DNA from: Atrichornis clamosus
Lineage: Eukaryota > Chordata > Aves > Passeriformes > Menuridae
Assembly (NCBI GenBank): GCA_013400975.1
Contig: WBMZ01003282.1
Location: 17,552-81,551, forward strand
Direction of reading: 5' to 3'
DNA: 64,000 nucleotides
Shown: in pieces, positions 36,501-46,332 of the stretch
Layout of the letters: every line of letters starts with the position of its first letter
How positions within the stretch are numbered: the first letter of the stretch is position 1
The notes under the pieces: model-generated
Databases searched by the model: none
Told to the model about the DNA's origin: nothing
Seen by the model: only the letters and a program-made list of their open reading frames with translations
Translations under genes and position numbers: made by a program

Positions 36501-39500
36501 CCTTCAATCTTCCTTCTCTGGAGGAGCATTCAGTTGCAACTAAGGCCTATTTTACTCTAAGCTTTTGGCAATTCAGTGAAGCATTTTTAAGTTGAATCCT
36601 GATGGTATTTTCTTGTTATTTTGCTGATTAGGAAAGAAGAAACTAATTCTTGTGTCTGTGTTCTTAGCAATTTGAAGGCCAAAGAAGACTCTTAAAATCA
36701 TTCAGAAATGAGGAAACAAGGAATTTATTAACTCACTGAATCTTGCAAGTACTCATTTGATGTTTATTGGTCAGGCAGTGTGATAGTCCTGTTGTTGAGA
36801 TTGATTGACACCAGTTTCCATTGTTCTCACATCTGCAGCAGTTTCAATATAGTGTTGAAAAGCTCTATCAGTGATTTGGGTGAATTAGTGATAATATTCT
36901 GTCAGTTTCAAACATGACTGCATGAACAGCTCTTGTTGGTAGGGCAGACTGAGAGCTGGAAAGCTCTGTTTGGCAGAGGATGACAAGTGAGTGCTGCAGT
37001 CTCAGAGGGCGGTTTTGGCACAGAAGGTCTAAATGAACTGCATTTCATGTTCCTCAGAAATCCTACTCTCCAACCAATTCCTTGCTATCTGTTGATTTCT
37101 CTTTTTGTTTTCACGCTTCCTTGATTTCTCGAGTGCAGTGACTTCATCGCCCTTGTCCAAAATCATAGCAAAGGCATAAGGAACTTAGATTTTTTTTTTT
37201 TTTCATGCAACAAGATAAGCATTTGATCAAATTTTGCAAGTAAACACAGGCTGTCTAACTGATAATGTTTTTCTCCTTCTGCATTAATTGTGCTATTTGT
37301 TATCACTTCAAGCTTTTTGTTCAATTGGGGTAGAAGAGGCTGAGGTTTTTTAAAAACAATTTTAGAATGAGGTTTTAATGTTTGAGGATAGATCGTACCA
37401 CATGCGAAATAATGCTTCTGATTGGGAAAAACAGTTTAAGGGGCTGCATGACATACAACTCTCACTAGATATTGACACTGAAATTATTTTGGGGTGAAAG
37501 GAAATATCAAACTATTGTATAATGTACAGTATGTGATGTGGTATTTTTATGATGTACTTTAAACATTAACCATTTAGCAGTTTTACACTTTGGATATGAA
37601 CATGGATGTTAGCAATGAAGTCTCTTTTCAACTGGTTCTTGGCTAGGTGTTTTCAGAAATTCATGCATCTGTCATTTCCTTTCAGTTTATAAAACTTATA
37701 TTATTAGTCTGTAATGTGGGTAGCATATATTTTGGTAAAAAAACGCATATTTTTTAGTTGTAGTTTGATTTTTATTTGTAATTATGTCTTCGTATCTATA
37801 CAGCATTGAAATAGGTATTCCTAAGCCTGCCTAAGGAATTCTTTCCTTGCAAAAGCATCTTCCTGTGGGGATGCAGAACTCCAATGGCATAAGGCCTTTT
37901 CTGCAGCAGTAATTGTAGCAGGTACACAGTCCCCACAGCTTTACTGTTTATTGGTACTACTGTCTACGTCCTAATGTAGAATTTGAACTCTGTAGCTTGG
38001 TCTTCCCTTTAAAGCAGAAAAATCCTCTTTTTCATCCTCCGGTGCTAAGTTTTTCAACCTAGGTAGGGAATTATCTTCAAACAAAAGCGTAGCTATATCC
38101 CCTGAGAATGTGGCACAGCTGAAGGCCTAGATTTCTCTTGCGCTTTCAAGACTGCATGAACTGGCACCACTACCAAAAGTGATAGTCCCATCTAGTCCTT
38201 TTGTTCAAATAACTCTTGTGTTGATGGGTTTGTGGGATTACAGCGAACCAAAGGAGGAAGATTGACATTTTTATTTTTTCCCTTGAGCAAATTTTACCAA
38301 GATCAGAACTTTGCCCTTTGTGCCTAATGGGGAGAGCAGCTCCAGTGTGGACCAGTTTCAGCCACTACAGAGCAGCATCCTCAGTGGAATATGCATTTGT
38401 CTTACGATATAGAAAATAATCTCTATGTCTTTGTGCAGGAGAATTCATCGGCAGACACATGCACTGTGTCCTTCAAGTATCAGAGACTTCAGAGAGTACT
38501 TCACATTCACTGTATTAAATACAATTTTGCAATAATCAAGTTCACCTTAACATAATACTGAATTTGACAAAAACCTGAATAAACCAAGGAAGTGTAGTCT
38601 CTTCTTTCCCTTTTACTTCTTCTTTTGTGGCACCTTTAGCCATCTTCATTTCCATACCTGTACTTTCTTCCTTTTTCCAAGGAATATTTCCATCAGAAGT
38701 ATAAAAACTCCTATTAAGCTACTAAGGTGTTATTTCTTCAAAGGGCATTTTGGTTAATGTTGTCACATGATAGATTTGTAAGGTTTGCTTGGAGAGGTTG
38801 AGTCTTCATAAAGAAGCCTGTGTGAATGGGATTAAAGCCAGTCACATCACAGTGAAGTTCAGAAGCTCTTAAGATTATTAAAGTTTATCCCTTTTCATTT
38901 GTTTTGCTTTTCATTTGGGATAACAGGTAAGAATAATTAATCTGCATATCTAAGCAGCAAGTAAATACTATTAATTACTCTCTTGTACTTTTTGTGAAAA
39001 GTGAGCATAGTGGCAAAGAGAGGCAGAAAGAAGTTTATTAGGGCATAATTGAGATTGTATACTGAAGAGCACTCTGATCATAGTAGGACAAACTCTGGCA
39101 GCACTGTCCCTATATAGATAGGTAGAGGTATCTTGCATTTCTCTACGTCTTAGCTGTTGCACTTCATCCTGGCCCCAGCCTTGTCTGAAACAGGGACTCT
39201 AGGGACACGGCTATGTTAAAATCTGGAACATCTCTTTCAGGTGTGAAACTTGATTTCAGGTGACAGAGTGTCCTTTGGTTTGTAGTGTGATATATATAAT
39301 TTCAGAAACCATGCTTCTTTCTTGTAGGTGCAGGTCAAGCTTCCATCTTAACTGCTATCACAGTACTTTCTTTAAGCTTCGTATTCTGTTTACACTTCCT
39401 TTTCACTGAAAGCACAAACAGATATTTTTGTGGTTTAAGAAAGGCTGTGCTTTATTTTGTGGTTGCACAGCAGTAATCCTGTACTTAGTGCTGTTACCAG

Positions 39501-42387
39501 CAGGAGCAAGCACCAAAGCCATTAGGTATTGTGAGCTGCTGAGGATGAAAATGGGCCTTCAAGGAAACTTCCTTTCTACCCTTAAGATGCATTCCTGCCT
39601 TTCTGCTGGAATACGTGGCAGTGGTGCATCTTCCTTGAACCCTGCTCTCACATGCAGAATAAGGGCTCATTTTTTGGACTTGTGTCTTCAGGACTGGGTG
39701 TAGGTGTTTGTGTATTGAATTATTCCAGAAGAAGAGAATTGCTGTAAGGGGTTCTGTAGAATCATAATGCCTCAGACAGATGATTTTTTTTACCCCCTCA
39801 TGTCCTTACATTCCCTTCAATGTCAAATATGTCTAAAATGTGATAGATTAAGAGGACTTGATACCTGTGGATTTAAATGTTTTTCTATCAATATTTGCTG
39901 TATTTGTGCATGTGTATATATTTTTCTTTTTTAATTTGCAGAGTTATTGATAACTATTTTTTTCTGTTTCTGTGGTTTGAAAGTAGCTTTAATCTGGCCC
40001 TGATGGATGGTGACAAAAATATTTCAGTCTTAATGACTTTGTTAATACAAAATTTATACCATTACTGCTTGTCTTCTACCTTTTGGGTCAGTAAGAGTTG
40101 AAAACAATTTCTGACAGGTTTCTTAGTGACTTTGAAAGAATGTTACTCATTTGTATCATAATATATTAGATGTAGCATTAATATTTTAACCATAAGGGGT
40201 TCATTGCTTACAATGTACTATAATATTTACATGTTACTTTATCTCTTCAGATCTAGAAATGGCGATTGCATATTGGAATTTAGTCTTGTCAGGAAGGTTT
40301 AAATTTTTAGATCTTTGGAATAAATTTTTGTTGGTAAGTACATACCATATTCCTTACTGCCTATTTTAGTCCACAGTAATCTGGCTTTTGCAGGCTGTGT
40401 GCTTCCAATAGGAAAAAGATGGGATATCTTTTTGAAGGAATACTTCCTCCAAAGATTTTCCTATTTGAAAACTGATATAAAACAGTCTTAAGACAAATTA
40501 AATCTTCTCTACGTGATTTTCTAATTGAAAAGAATGCAAAAAGATGCAGCAAAGCAATAGAGTATTCTGCTTCCTTAATCCTGTGTCCTCCTGCTTGGGA
40601 AAGTTCCTGCATGAAAGGAAGCTGTGATTGTAGATGGAACAATATTGATTATTGTCAGCCATGTTCTGCCTTTTGTAGTACTAATGCATAAACACAATCT
40701 TCTTACATCAGTCATAACAGAATTTAACTTTAGAGACTTTCCATTTTAAGTAAAAGTTCTTTCCTGAGTAATTACTTTGACTAATTTTTTAGCTAATAGT
40801 TGTGAACTAATCTTGGCAGTTCTCATTACTAGTGCAATTCTGTGGACAGTGGAGAAAAGATGCATAAATTAAACCTTAGAAATTGAAAAATACTCTTATA
40901 AAAGACCTGATTCACTCATCCATGTTTTTACACTTGCATTTCTATATAACTACAAAGAAAAGGTTACATAATATAGCATTTATATTTTAATTTTTAGTTT
41001 TTATTTTTCAAATTATCTTTTTATCTGTAGTTCAGGAGAAATAAGAAGACTTTCTGCATTTTTGTCTCCCAGTGCTTAATAGGGGAGGTATATACTTTTT
41101 GAAATATTTTCCTGAATTTTTTTCCAAATTTTTAGGCAGTATGCTTACTTTAACCACTGAATTATGTACTACTTTCATCTAGAGGACTTGTGAAAACATT
41201 ACATGTTTTAACTACCTTAATACACTTTAAGACATTCAAATTTGGTTCCACAGATGTAACTGAAGAAAAATCTACAAGTTATGACCTGGTATAAAGTGTG
41301 TTATTTCAGAGGAAATATTTAACCTGAGTATTTAGTTCACAAGAAATGTTTAAATTTAAAGATTTCAACCTGAGAAAGAAGCAAGTTAGGACTATTTCAG
41401 ACGGTTTTTTTGGTTTTTGTTTTTTATTAAGATAAAGAAGATGAAGTGTTTGTAAAACGTGTATTTCAGTATATGTCAATATAAAATACTACTGTGGGAT
41501 TTAAAAGTAGTTTGGGTTGAACAGTACCATTTTTCCTCTGTTACAGGAACATCATAAAAGATCAATTCCAAAAGATACTTGGAATCTTTTGTTAGACTTT
41601 GGAAATATGATTGCAGATGATATGTCCAACTATGATGAAGAAGGTAAGCAGTACCTGAATATCTTCAAAATTTAGTACATCAAAATTAAAACACTGCTAT
41701 AAATGAACAAGAGAACATGTTGTTACCTCGTGTCTTAATTTGTTTACCCTTGGGATTTTAGCTGCAAATACAGTGTCATACTTGTTGCCAAAACAGTAGT
41801 GATAAGAAGGTGAACTAGTTTGCTGAAATATGTAAATAGAAGTAGAGATGCTGTTACACCATGATAGAGCACACTATTTAAACGTGTTATGTTACAGATC
41901 TCTCAGTGAAACTGAATGTATGTACAAAATTTTTTGCTAATCTAAATGCAGTTTACGCTGTTACTAATTCTTTTTTGGAAGTGTACAGAAATATGTCCTA
42001 AGATGTGAATGGCTCTAATGAGAAGGCCATGGTATTGCTATCAACTAGTGTTTATGTTTGTAGAGTGAAGTTTTATGCTTTTAATACATTTTGGTTGTCT
42101 TAAAAACTGCTACTGCAAGAAGAGATTGAAAAGTGGAATTTCTTAGTTACGTGCTTTTTTCAAGTGTTTTATTATGTAGAATATATTAAAGCTGTAGACT
42201 AGGCCAGAAATATCAAGGTGGGCTTCTGATCCTTTACATTTAAAGACTACACCAGTTTATTGCTGATAATGGTGGACTAATTTCTCAACGGCTTGACTTT
42301 CCTGTAGGAGCGTGGCCTGTTCTAATAGATGATTTTGTGGAATATGCACGACCAGTAGTCACAGGAGGAAAACGTAAAACTTCCTAA
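21549..42387 (+). CDS. DCUN1D2: DCUN1D2, DCN1-like protein 2 (complete, 7 coding exons)
   Basis: The exons 21549-21551, 24021-24237, 26231-26399, 29007-29137, 40251-40333, 41547-41643 and 42308-42387 join to 780 nt, giving 259 residues plus stop, the family length. Residues 8-45 form a UBA-like domain. Residues about 60-248 form the DCUN1 (PONY) domain, with near-invariant stretches such as [38 protein letters not shown] and [17 protein letters not shown]. The protein binds cullins and the UBC12-NEDD8 conjugate and promotes cullin neddylation. Asp211, Ala235 and Asp241, known in DCUN1D1 to contact the cullin, are all present. The start MHKLKSS and the C-terminus Gly-Gly-Lys-Arg favour DCUN1D2 over DCUN1D1, as does the TMCO3/ADPRHL1 neighbourhood. 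Confidence 0.96.
21552..24020. other. DCUN1D2 intron 1
   Basis: The first 600 bp or so remain CpG-rich, then the sequence turns AT-rich. No repeat or exon recognised. Confidence 0.65.
24021..24237 (+). CDS. DCUN1D2: DCUN1D2 coding exon 2 (residues 2-74)
   Basis: It encodes [15 protein letters not shown], the UBA-like helices ([18 protein letters not shown]) and the start of the DCUN1 domain ([12 protein letters not shown]). The acceptor is ATCCCAAAG and the donor GTAAGG. Just past the donor is a T-rich run broken by G tracts. Confidence 0.97.
24238..26230. other. DCUN1D2 intron 2
   Basis: An AT-rich intron opening with G and T homopolymer runs (24247-24290). A short imperfect duplication (AGTTGTAAAC twice, TTAAAAACCTTC twice) lies at 25322-25372. 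Otherwise nothing recognised. Confidence 0.65.
26231..26399 (+). CDS. DCUN1D2: DCUN1D2 coding exon 3 (residues 74-130)
   Basis: It encodes [34 protein letters not shown] and a Lys-Glu-Phe-Val-Asp-Gly-Met block, an EF-hand-like helical part of the DCUN1 domain. The acceptor is AACTGCAG and the donor GTAAGT. It enters in phase 1 and leaves in phase 2. Confidence 0.97.
26400..29006. other. DCUN1D2 intron 3
   Basis: An AT-rich 2.6-kb intron. I recognise no exon or repeat family. Confidence 0.65.
29007..29137 (+). CDS. DCUN1D2: DCUN1D2 coding exon 4 (residues 130-174)
   Basis: It encodes Cys-Asp-Thr-Thr-Glu-Lys-Leu, a Leu-Pro-Arg-Leu-Glu-Gln-Glu-Leu helix, and [20 protein letters not shown]. The acceptor is TTTGAACAG and the donor GTAAGT. 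Confidence 0.97.
29138..40250. other. DCUN1D2 intron 4
   Basis: An 11.1-kb intron, the largest in the gene. An antisense CR1 fragment lies at about 32900-33560 and a 14-base T run near 37190. The rest is AT-rich, with no exon or RNA gene that I can support. Confidence 0.6.
32900..33560 (-). mobile_element. Old CR1-type LINE ORF2 fragment, antisense
   Basis: Read on the minus strand from about 33540, it gives a diverged but ordered run of CR1 ORF2 blocks. First is a Gly-Ser-Val-Leu motif, then an AAATTTGCAG segment (the Lys-Phe-Ala-Asp region), then the AGAATTCAAAATTATTTGGA and TGCAAAGT blocks. Near 32995 comes the antisense of a Leu-Phe-Ser-Leu-Glu-Lys-Arg-Arg-like region. Stops in every frame and the divergence mark it as ancient. 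The boundaries are approximate. Confidence 0.7.
40251..40333 (+). CDS. DCUN1D2: DCUN1D2 coding exon 5 (residues 174-201)
   Basis: It encodes [20 protein letters not shown] and Leu-Trp-Asn-Lys-Phe-Leu-Leu. The acceptor is ATCTCTTCAG and the donor GTAAGT. The 83-nt exon ends in phase 0. Confidence 0.97.
40334..41546. other. DCUN1D2 intron 5
   Basis: AT-rich intron sequence. Nothing recognised. Confidence 0.7.
41547..41643 (+). CDS. DCUN1D2: DCUN1D2 coding exon 6 (residues 202-234)
   Basis: It encodes [19 protein letters not shown] and [14 protein letters not shown]. Asp211 of the cullin-binding patch is the GAT at 41574-41576. The acceptor is CTGTTACAG and the donor GTAAGC. Confidence 0.97.
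41644..42307. other. DCUN1D2 intron 6
   Basis: AT-rich intron sequence. Nothing recognised. Confidence 0.7.
42308..42387 (+). CDS. DCUN1D2: DCUN1D2 coding exon 7 (residues 234-259, stop)
   Basis: It encodes [17 protein letters not shown] and then Thr-Gly-Gly-Lys-Arg-Lys-Thr-Ser before TAA at 42385. Ala235 (42310) and Asp241 (42328) of the cullin-contact patch are conserved. The acceptor is TTTCCTGTAG. Confidence 0.97.
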
Positions 42388-42860
42388 CCCCAGGCTTGTC
42401 GATATGGACTAAAAGTGCTCTCTGAACTGCATTGAGTAACGAAGATTTGTTAGCTGATAACTGTGCACATTGTTGCTGGTTTCAGTGGTCATGACGACAT
42501 TCTGCAGACAAAACTGAAATTCTTCCTTTCTGCCTAAAGAAAATGATGACTGACTTGTGGACACTTCAAGAACAAACTCAGAAGATAGTCCAGGCTGTTT
42601 GTAGGCTATTGGCTTCAATTATTGTACTGGTTGTATCATATAGGATGTAGATTTTGCATGATTTTATACTTCAGAGAAGTTTAAATAGAGAGGCCATTTT
42701 ATTAAAGTTTTAACAGCACAGCATGCCATTCAGTTCATAATCCAAAGTGAACACCAGCAGTTACATAAATAAAACTGTATTATATTGTACTTATATTAAA
42801 AGCAGTATTTGTGCTATATAAATTAAATCCCTAAATAAAACTTATGCAGTATGTTGTATT
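42388..42860 (+). other. DCUN1D2: DCUN1D2 3' UTR (inferred)
   Basis: The UTR follows the stop codon. Two canonical AATAAA signals, at 42768-42773 and 42834-42839, suggest ends near 42.79 and 42.86 kb. A longer UTR reaching the AATAAA at 44710-44715 is possible. Confidence 0.6.
42768..42839 (+). terminator. Two poly(A) signals for DCUN1D2
   Basis: AATAAA hexamers at 42768-42773 and 42834-42839, about 380 and 450 bp after the DCUN1D2 stop, in AT-rich sequence. Confidence 0.65.
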
Positions 42861-42911
42861 TTTATAAGAGTTAGTTATGTGGATCTGTCCTGATACAGAA
42901 TTGTAACAAAC

Positions 42912-42964
42912 AAAAAAAACCCCAACCAAACAAAAATTGTGTGGGTTTGTTTTGGGTTTTTTTT
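42912..42964. repeat. Imperfect inverted repeat, 20-bp arms
   Basis: The arms 42912-42931 (A8, C4, then A- and C-rich) and 42945-42964 (ending in T8) are complementary at 18 of 20 positions, around a 13-base loop. It lies about 75 bp past the second DCUN1D2 AATAAA. Confidence 0.7.
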
Positions 42965-45900
42965 AACTTGTTACCAAAATTTTAGATTTGTATTTTTTAA
43001 GTCCTCGATCTATATATTGATTATGTCCAGCTTTTTGCTTTCTCCCAGTGAGATTGACTTGCTCATTATTATTCTTCTTGAAGTGCTTGGACATGTAACA
43101 GTAGCATTGCTGAGGACAAGCTCCTGTTCTGTGCTATGTTGCAACTCCAGCTTTTTGTATTAACCATTTTAAAGTAGACATTAAACAACCAAAGACGCTT
43201 GTATAATTCATATGTGATTATCATAATTCAGTTAGTCTTCAATTATGTGTTTTATTTTTAATAAGGAACTGGTGGAATACGGATTTTATTTGTAGCTTGA
43301 AACATACCATAAATTCTAGCTAAATGCAACATAGTTATAAATACACTTCCTGGCACTTCTCATGGAAATAGATGTGAATAAGGCCAAAGACTTAATTAGT
43401 TGGCTTCCTTGTTGGAGAAATAGTTAGGGGTAAGGAGACTTTACATTAATAAGTATTCATGCCTCTGGATGTGTTGTGCGTTCAACTGTATTTATTTAAG
43501 GGGGGGAAAAAAGTAGATTTATGCAGTTTCAATGATCTCAAGGCTGGTGGAATTGGACCATTTTTCACCAAATTTGAATTTGTTCAGTCATTTGTTTCTC
43601 CCCTTTTGCAGCCGTTGATTATGAAGCGCACAGAGGTCAGTCTTCTGTCCTCAACAGTGTTTCCCAGTGTCTGAGCACAGAAACGATTCAGCACATCTTC
43701 GCACAGGGCTCTTTCAAATGCTACCTCATCAGGATGAGTTTGTCATAGCCACTGTAAAAGTTTGTTAAAATGAAGAGTTGCTAAAGAGTATGTACAGCCA
43801 TGATCAATATATTTTCTGTATTTAGAGATCAATAGATGCAAGAATTTTGAAGAAAATAGTGCATTAAGTTATATAAATTATATCTGGTTGGAGCATTGAA
43901 GTATTGCATGACAGCATACTATTTTATTTTGTAGTTGCAAGGGTATAAAAGCTTACAATATTCTCTTAAACTCTAATGTTTAGAGTTTCATACAAGCAGC
44001 TTTCGTTATGTCAGTGCAACCTGTGAGGACAAGTGTGCATGCTGCATACAGAGAGACTGCCTTCATTCTTCCACTTGAGCGAGTTTCAGTTGTGCATGAT
44101 ATTTAAAAAGCAAGACTAGGGCAAATTTGAACAAATTAACGAATATTCTCTTAGTAAGGGTATCGCAAGCAAGTTACAAATGCCACGTGGGTGATTTGTT
44201 GTTAAAACTTGTCTTTTCTCTGGTGAGTGCCAGCCCTGGCCGTGCAGCCGCCAGGTGTCAGCGTCTGAGCCCGCTGCTGCCTCGCGCTCCTGGGCAGCCT
44301 TCCCCAGCCAGGTTACGCCAAATTGCTGCTTTCTGGCTGCACCTTCTGAGAAGGGCACTTGTGTACATAACTCCAGGAATCCTACAGAAGTCAGCAGAGA
44401 TCTAGTAGTATTATGCTCTTTTTAATGCGTTTCATTTATCTACGCTTCCTTCCCAAAACAAGCCACGTCTGTATCTGTCCCACAGGCTTTGAAGAATGTG
44501 TAACATAGCATCAAGTGCATTTATCTATCCAAAAGCAGTGGAATGCTTGTTACTCACATAATTGCCACTTAAAATATATAGATATAACTGACCAGAAGTC
44601 GCTTAATCTATAGGTATGTAATGTAACTGAAGTTTCGTAGCACCAGAGCTTGTGAAACATTTGTCCATGAGCTCCTTTAAATCATTCTGATGAACCTTCT
44701 ACCTTTTAAAATAAATGGAGCATAAAAAATGCATGTGGGTTGAAGTTTTTTCCTTGTTAATCTGAGCAAGAAGGAAGGTGCTTCACACGGTATTCAGTTT
44801 ATATATATATATGCTCATTTATTCATTTAAGCCTCATTCCTGTGAGGATCCTTCATGGGCTGCACCTTTCAGCAGAGGAAGACTGGGCCAGATACTCTAA
44901 AGATAGTAGTTGCTCCTTATTGGCCAGCTTCTGTGGTATGCTGTGCTTTTTCTTCTGTTCTTCCTGGTCTTCTACCCATTTTAAACCACACATGCTTTTA
45001 TGTTCCCATACATATAACACAATGGAGTAACACCTTTACACTTGAAAATCATAAAAAATGCAAACAAACTGCTTTCAAATTCCAAGTTTCTTACGTATTT
45101 TAACAATTTGCTGCTGTCCACAGTTCCACTTTACAGGGTACTCTGACTTCCATTTTAAGTAAGCTGATACAGTGGTAACACCTAGACTGATCAGTTTATA
45201 ATCCTAAATGGTACAGATGTCTTCAAGTTGTTCAGTGCATACAGTATTACTTCACAGATATGCTGTATATATTTTTAAACTTGGTGCCAAGTTGTTTGGT
45301 TTGAAACTGAGCCATAGGATTTGTACTTGCCAATTCTAATTTTAAATGTAATTTATCATGTGTGTCATGCCAAGGAGAGCAAACCTGCAGGCATCTGCTC
45401 ATCCAATGCACCTGGGAGATTTGCTGCTGAGTAAGCTGTACATGCATAAATTTTGTGGCAATGGAAAAAGGAATAAATGGACTGTCAACATAAAGGACTG
45501 AAGTCAGTTATGTGAGATGTCTGTATGGTTTTTGTCAGCTTTCTGCTTTGGAGGTCTTGCAATAGCCAGTGGGGGTTTTTTGTTGTTTTCTGGTTCATTT
45601 ATTATGTTCTTTGTTATTCCATCAGCCAGAAGAGGGCAAGGATGTAACTCATTAATTTTTAAGTGGCTATAATAAATGTTTGGTTTGCTCATTTGTGTCA
45701 CCTTTAAGCTTTTAAGAAGCTTGACATGTTTTGCTGCAGTAGTGCAGCACATACACTGCATGTATCTACCCGTGACCAAGCTCTCTGCAATTCGTGTCGT
45801 TAGTTTGTACTGGCAATGAGAGGTGTAATTGCAGGGAAGGTGTTGCTCAGTCCTGGCTCTGAGCTCAGCAGGAGACGCAGCACGCTCAGAAATCTGTGCA

Positions 45901-46200
45901 AAGGCCTTCAGAGGTATGTATTCACCTGTCATTCATTCTCTTCTGAAAGTTTAAATCGAGTAAGTTGTCCTCTGTCCTCACCCAGCTGCCATCCCTCTCC
46001 AGTGCTCTGACCAACCACTGGCTGCTTTGATATTGCATGAGTCTTGTCTTCTTTTTCCTGTAGCAGTGAAACTTGGTTTTACAACCATGGACCTGTTAGC
46101 AAAATGTTTTCTGATATTTTCATTATTTACAGTATGTTGGATAGAACCAGGTGAGGATGACACACCTCTAAAATTAACTTTTTTCTTCTGAACTGTTGAC

Positions 46201-46332
46201 AGAGGGGATCTGCAGCTGCCTCTACAACCACATGCAGAAAATACTGTATTTCAGACAAGTGGGTGCAGAGGGGATCTGCAGCTGCCTCTACAACCACATG
46301 CAGAAAATACTGTATTTCAGACAAGTGGGTGC
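46201..46332. repeat. Perfect 66-bp tandem duplication
   Basis: Positions 46201-46266 and 46267-46332 are identical over all 66 bases. The unit begins AGAGGGGATCTGCAGCTGCC and ends GACAAGTGGGTGC. One base (C) precedes both copies, so there is almost no junction homology. Confidence 0.95.

Noticed and set aside
46127..46324. Minus-strand frame with an internally repeated peptide
   Set aside because: The repetition is only the 66-bp (22-codon) tandem duplication read in one frame. There is no other coding sign.
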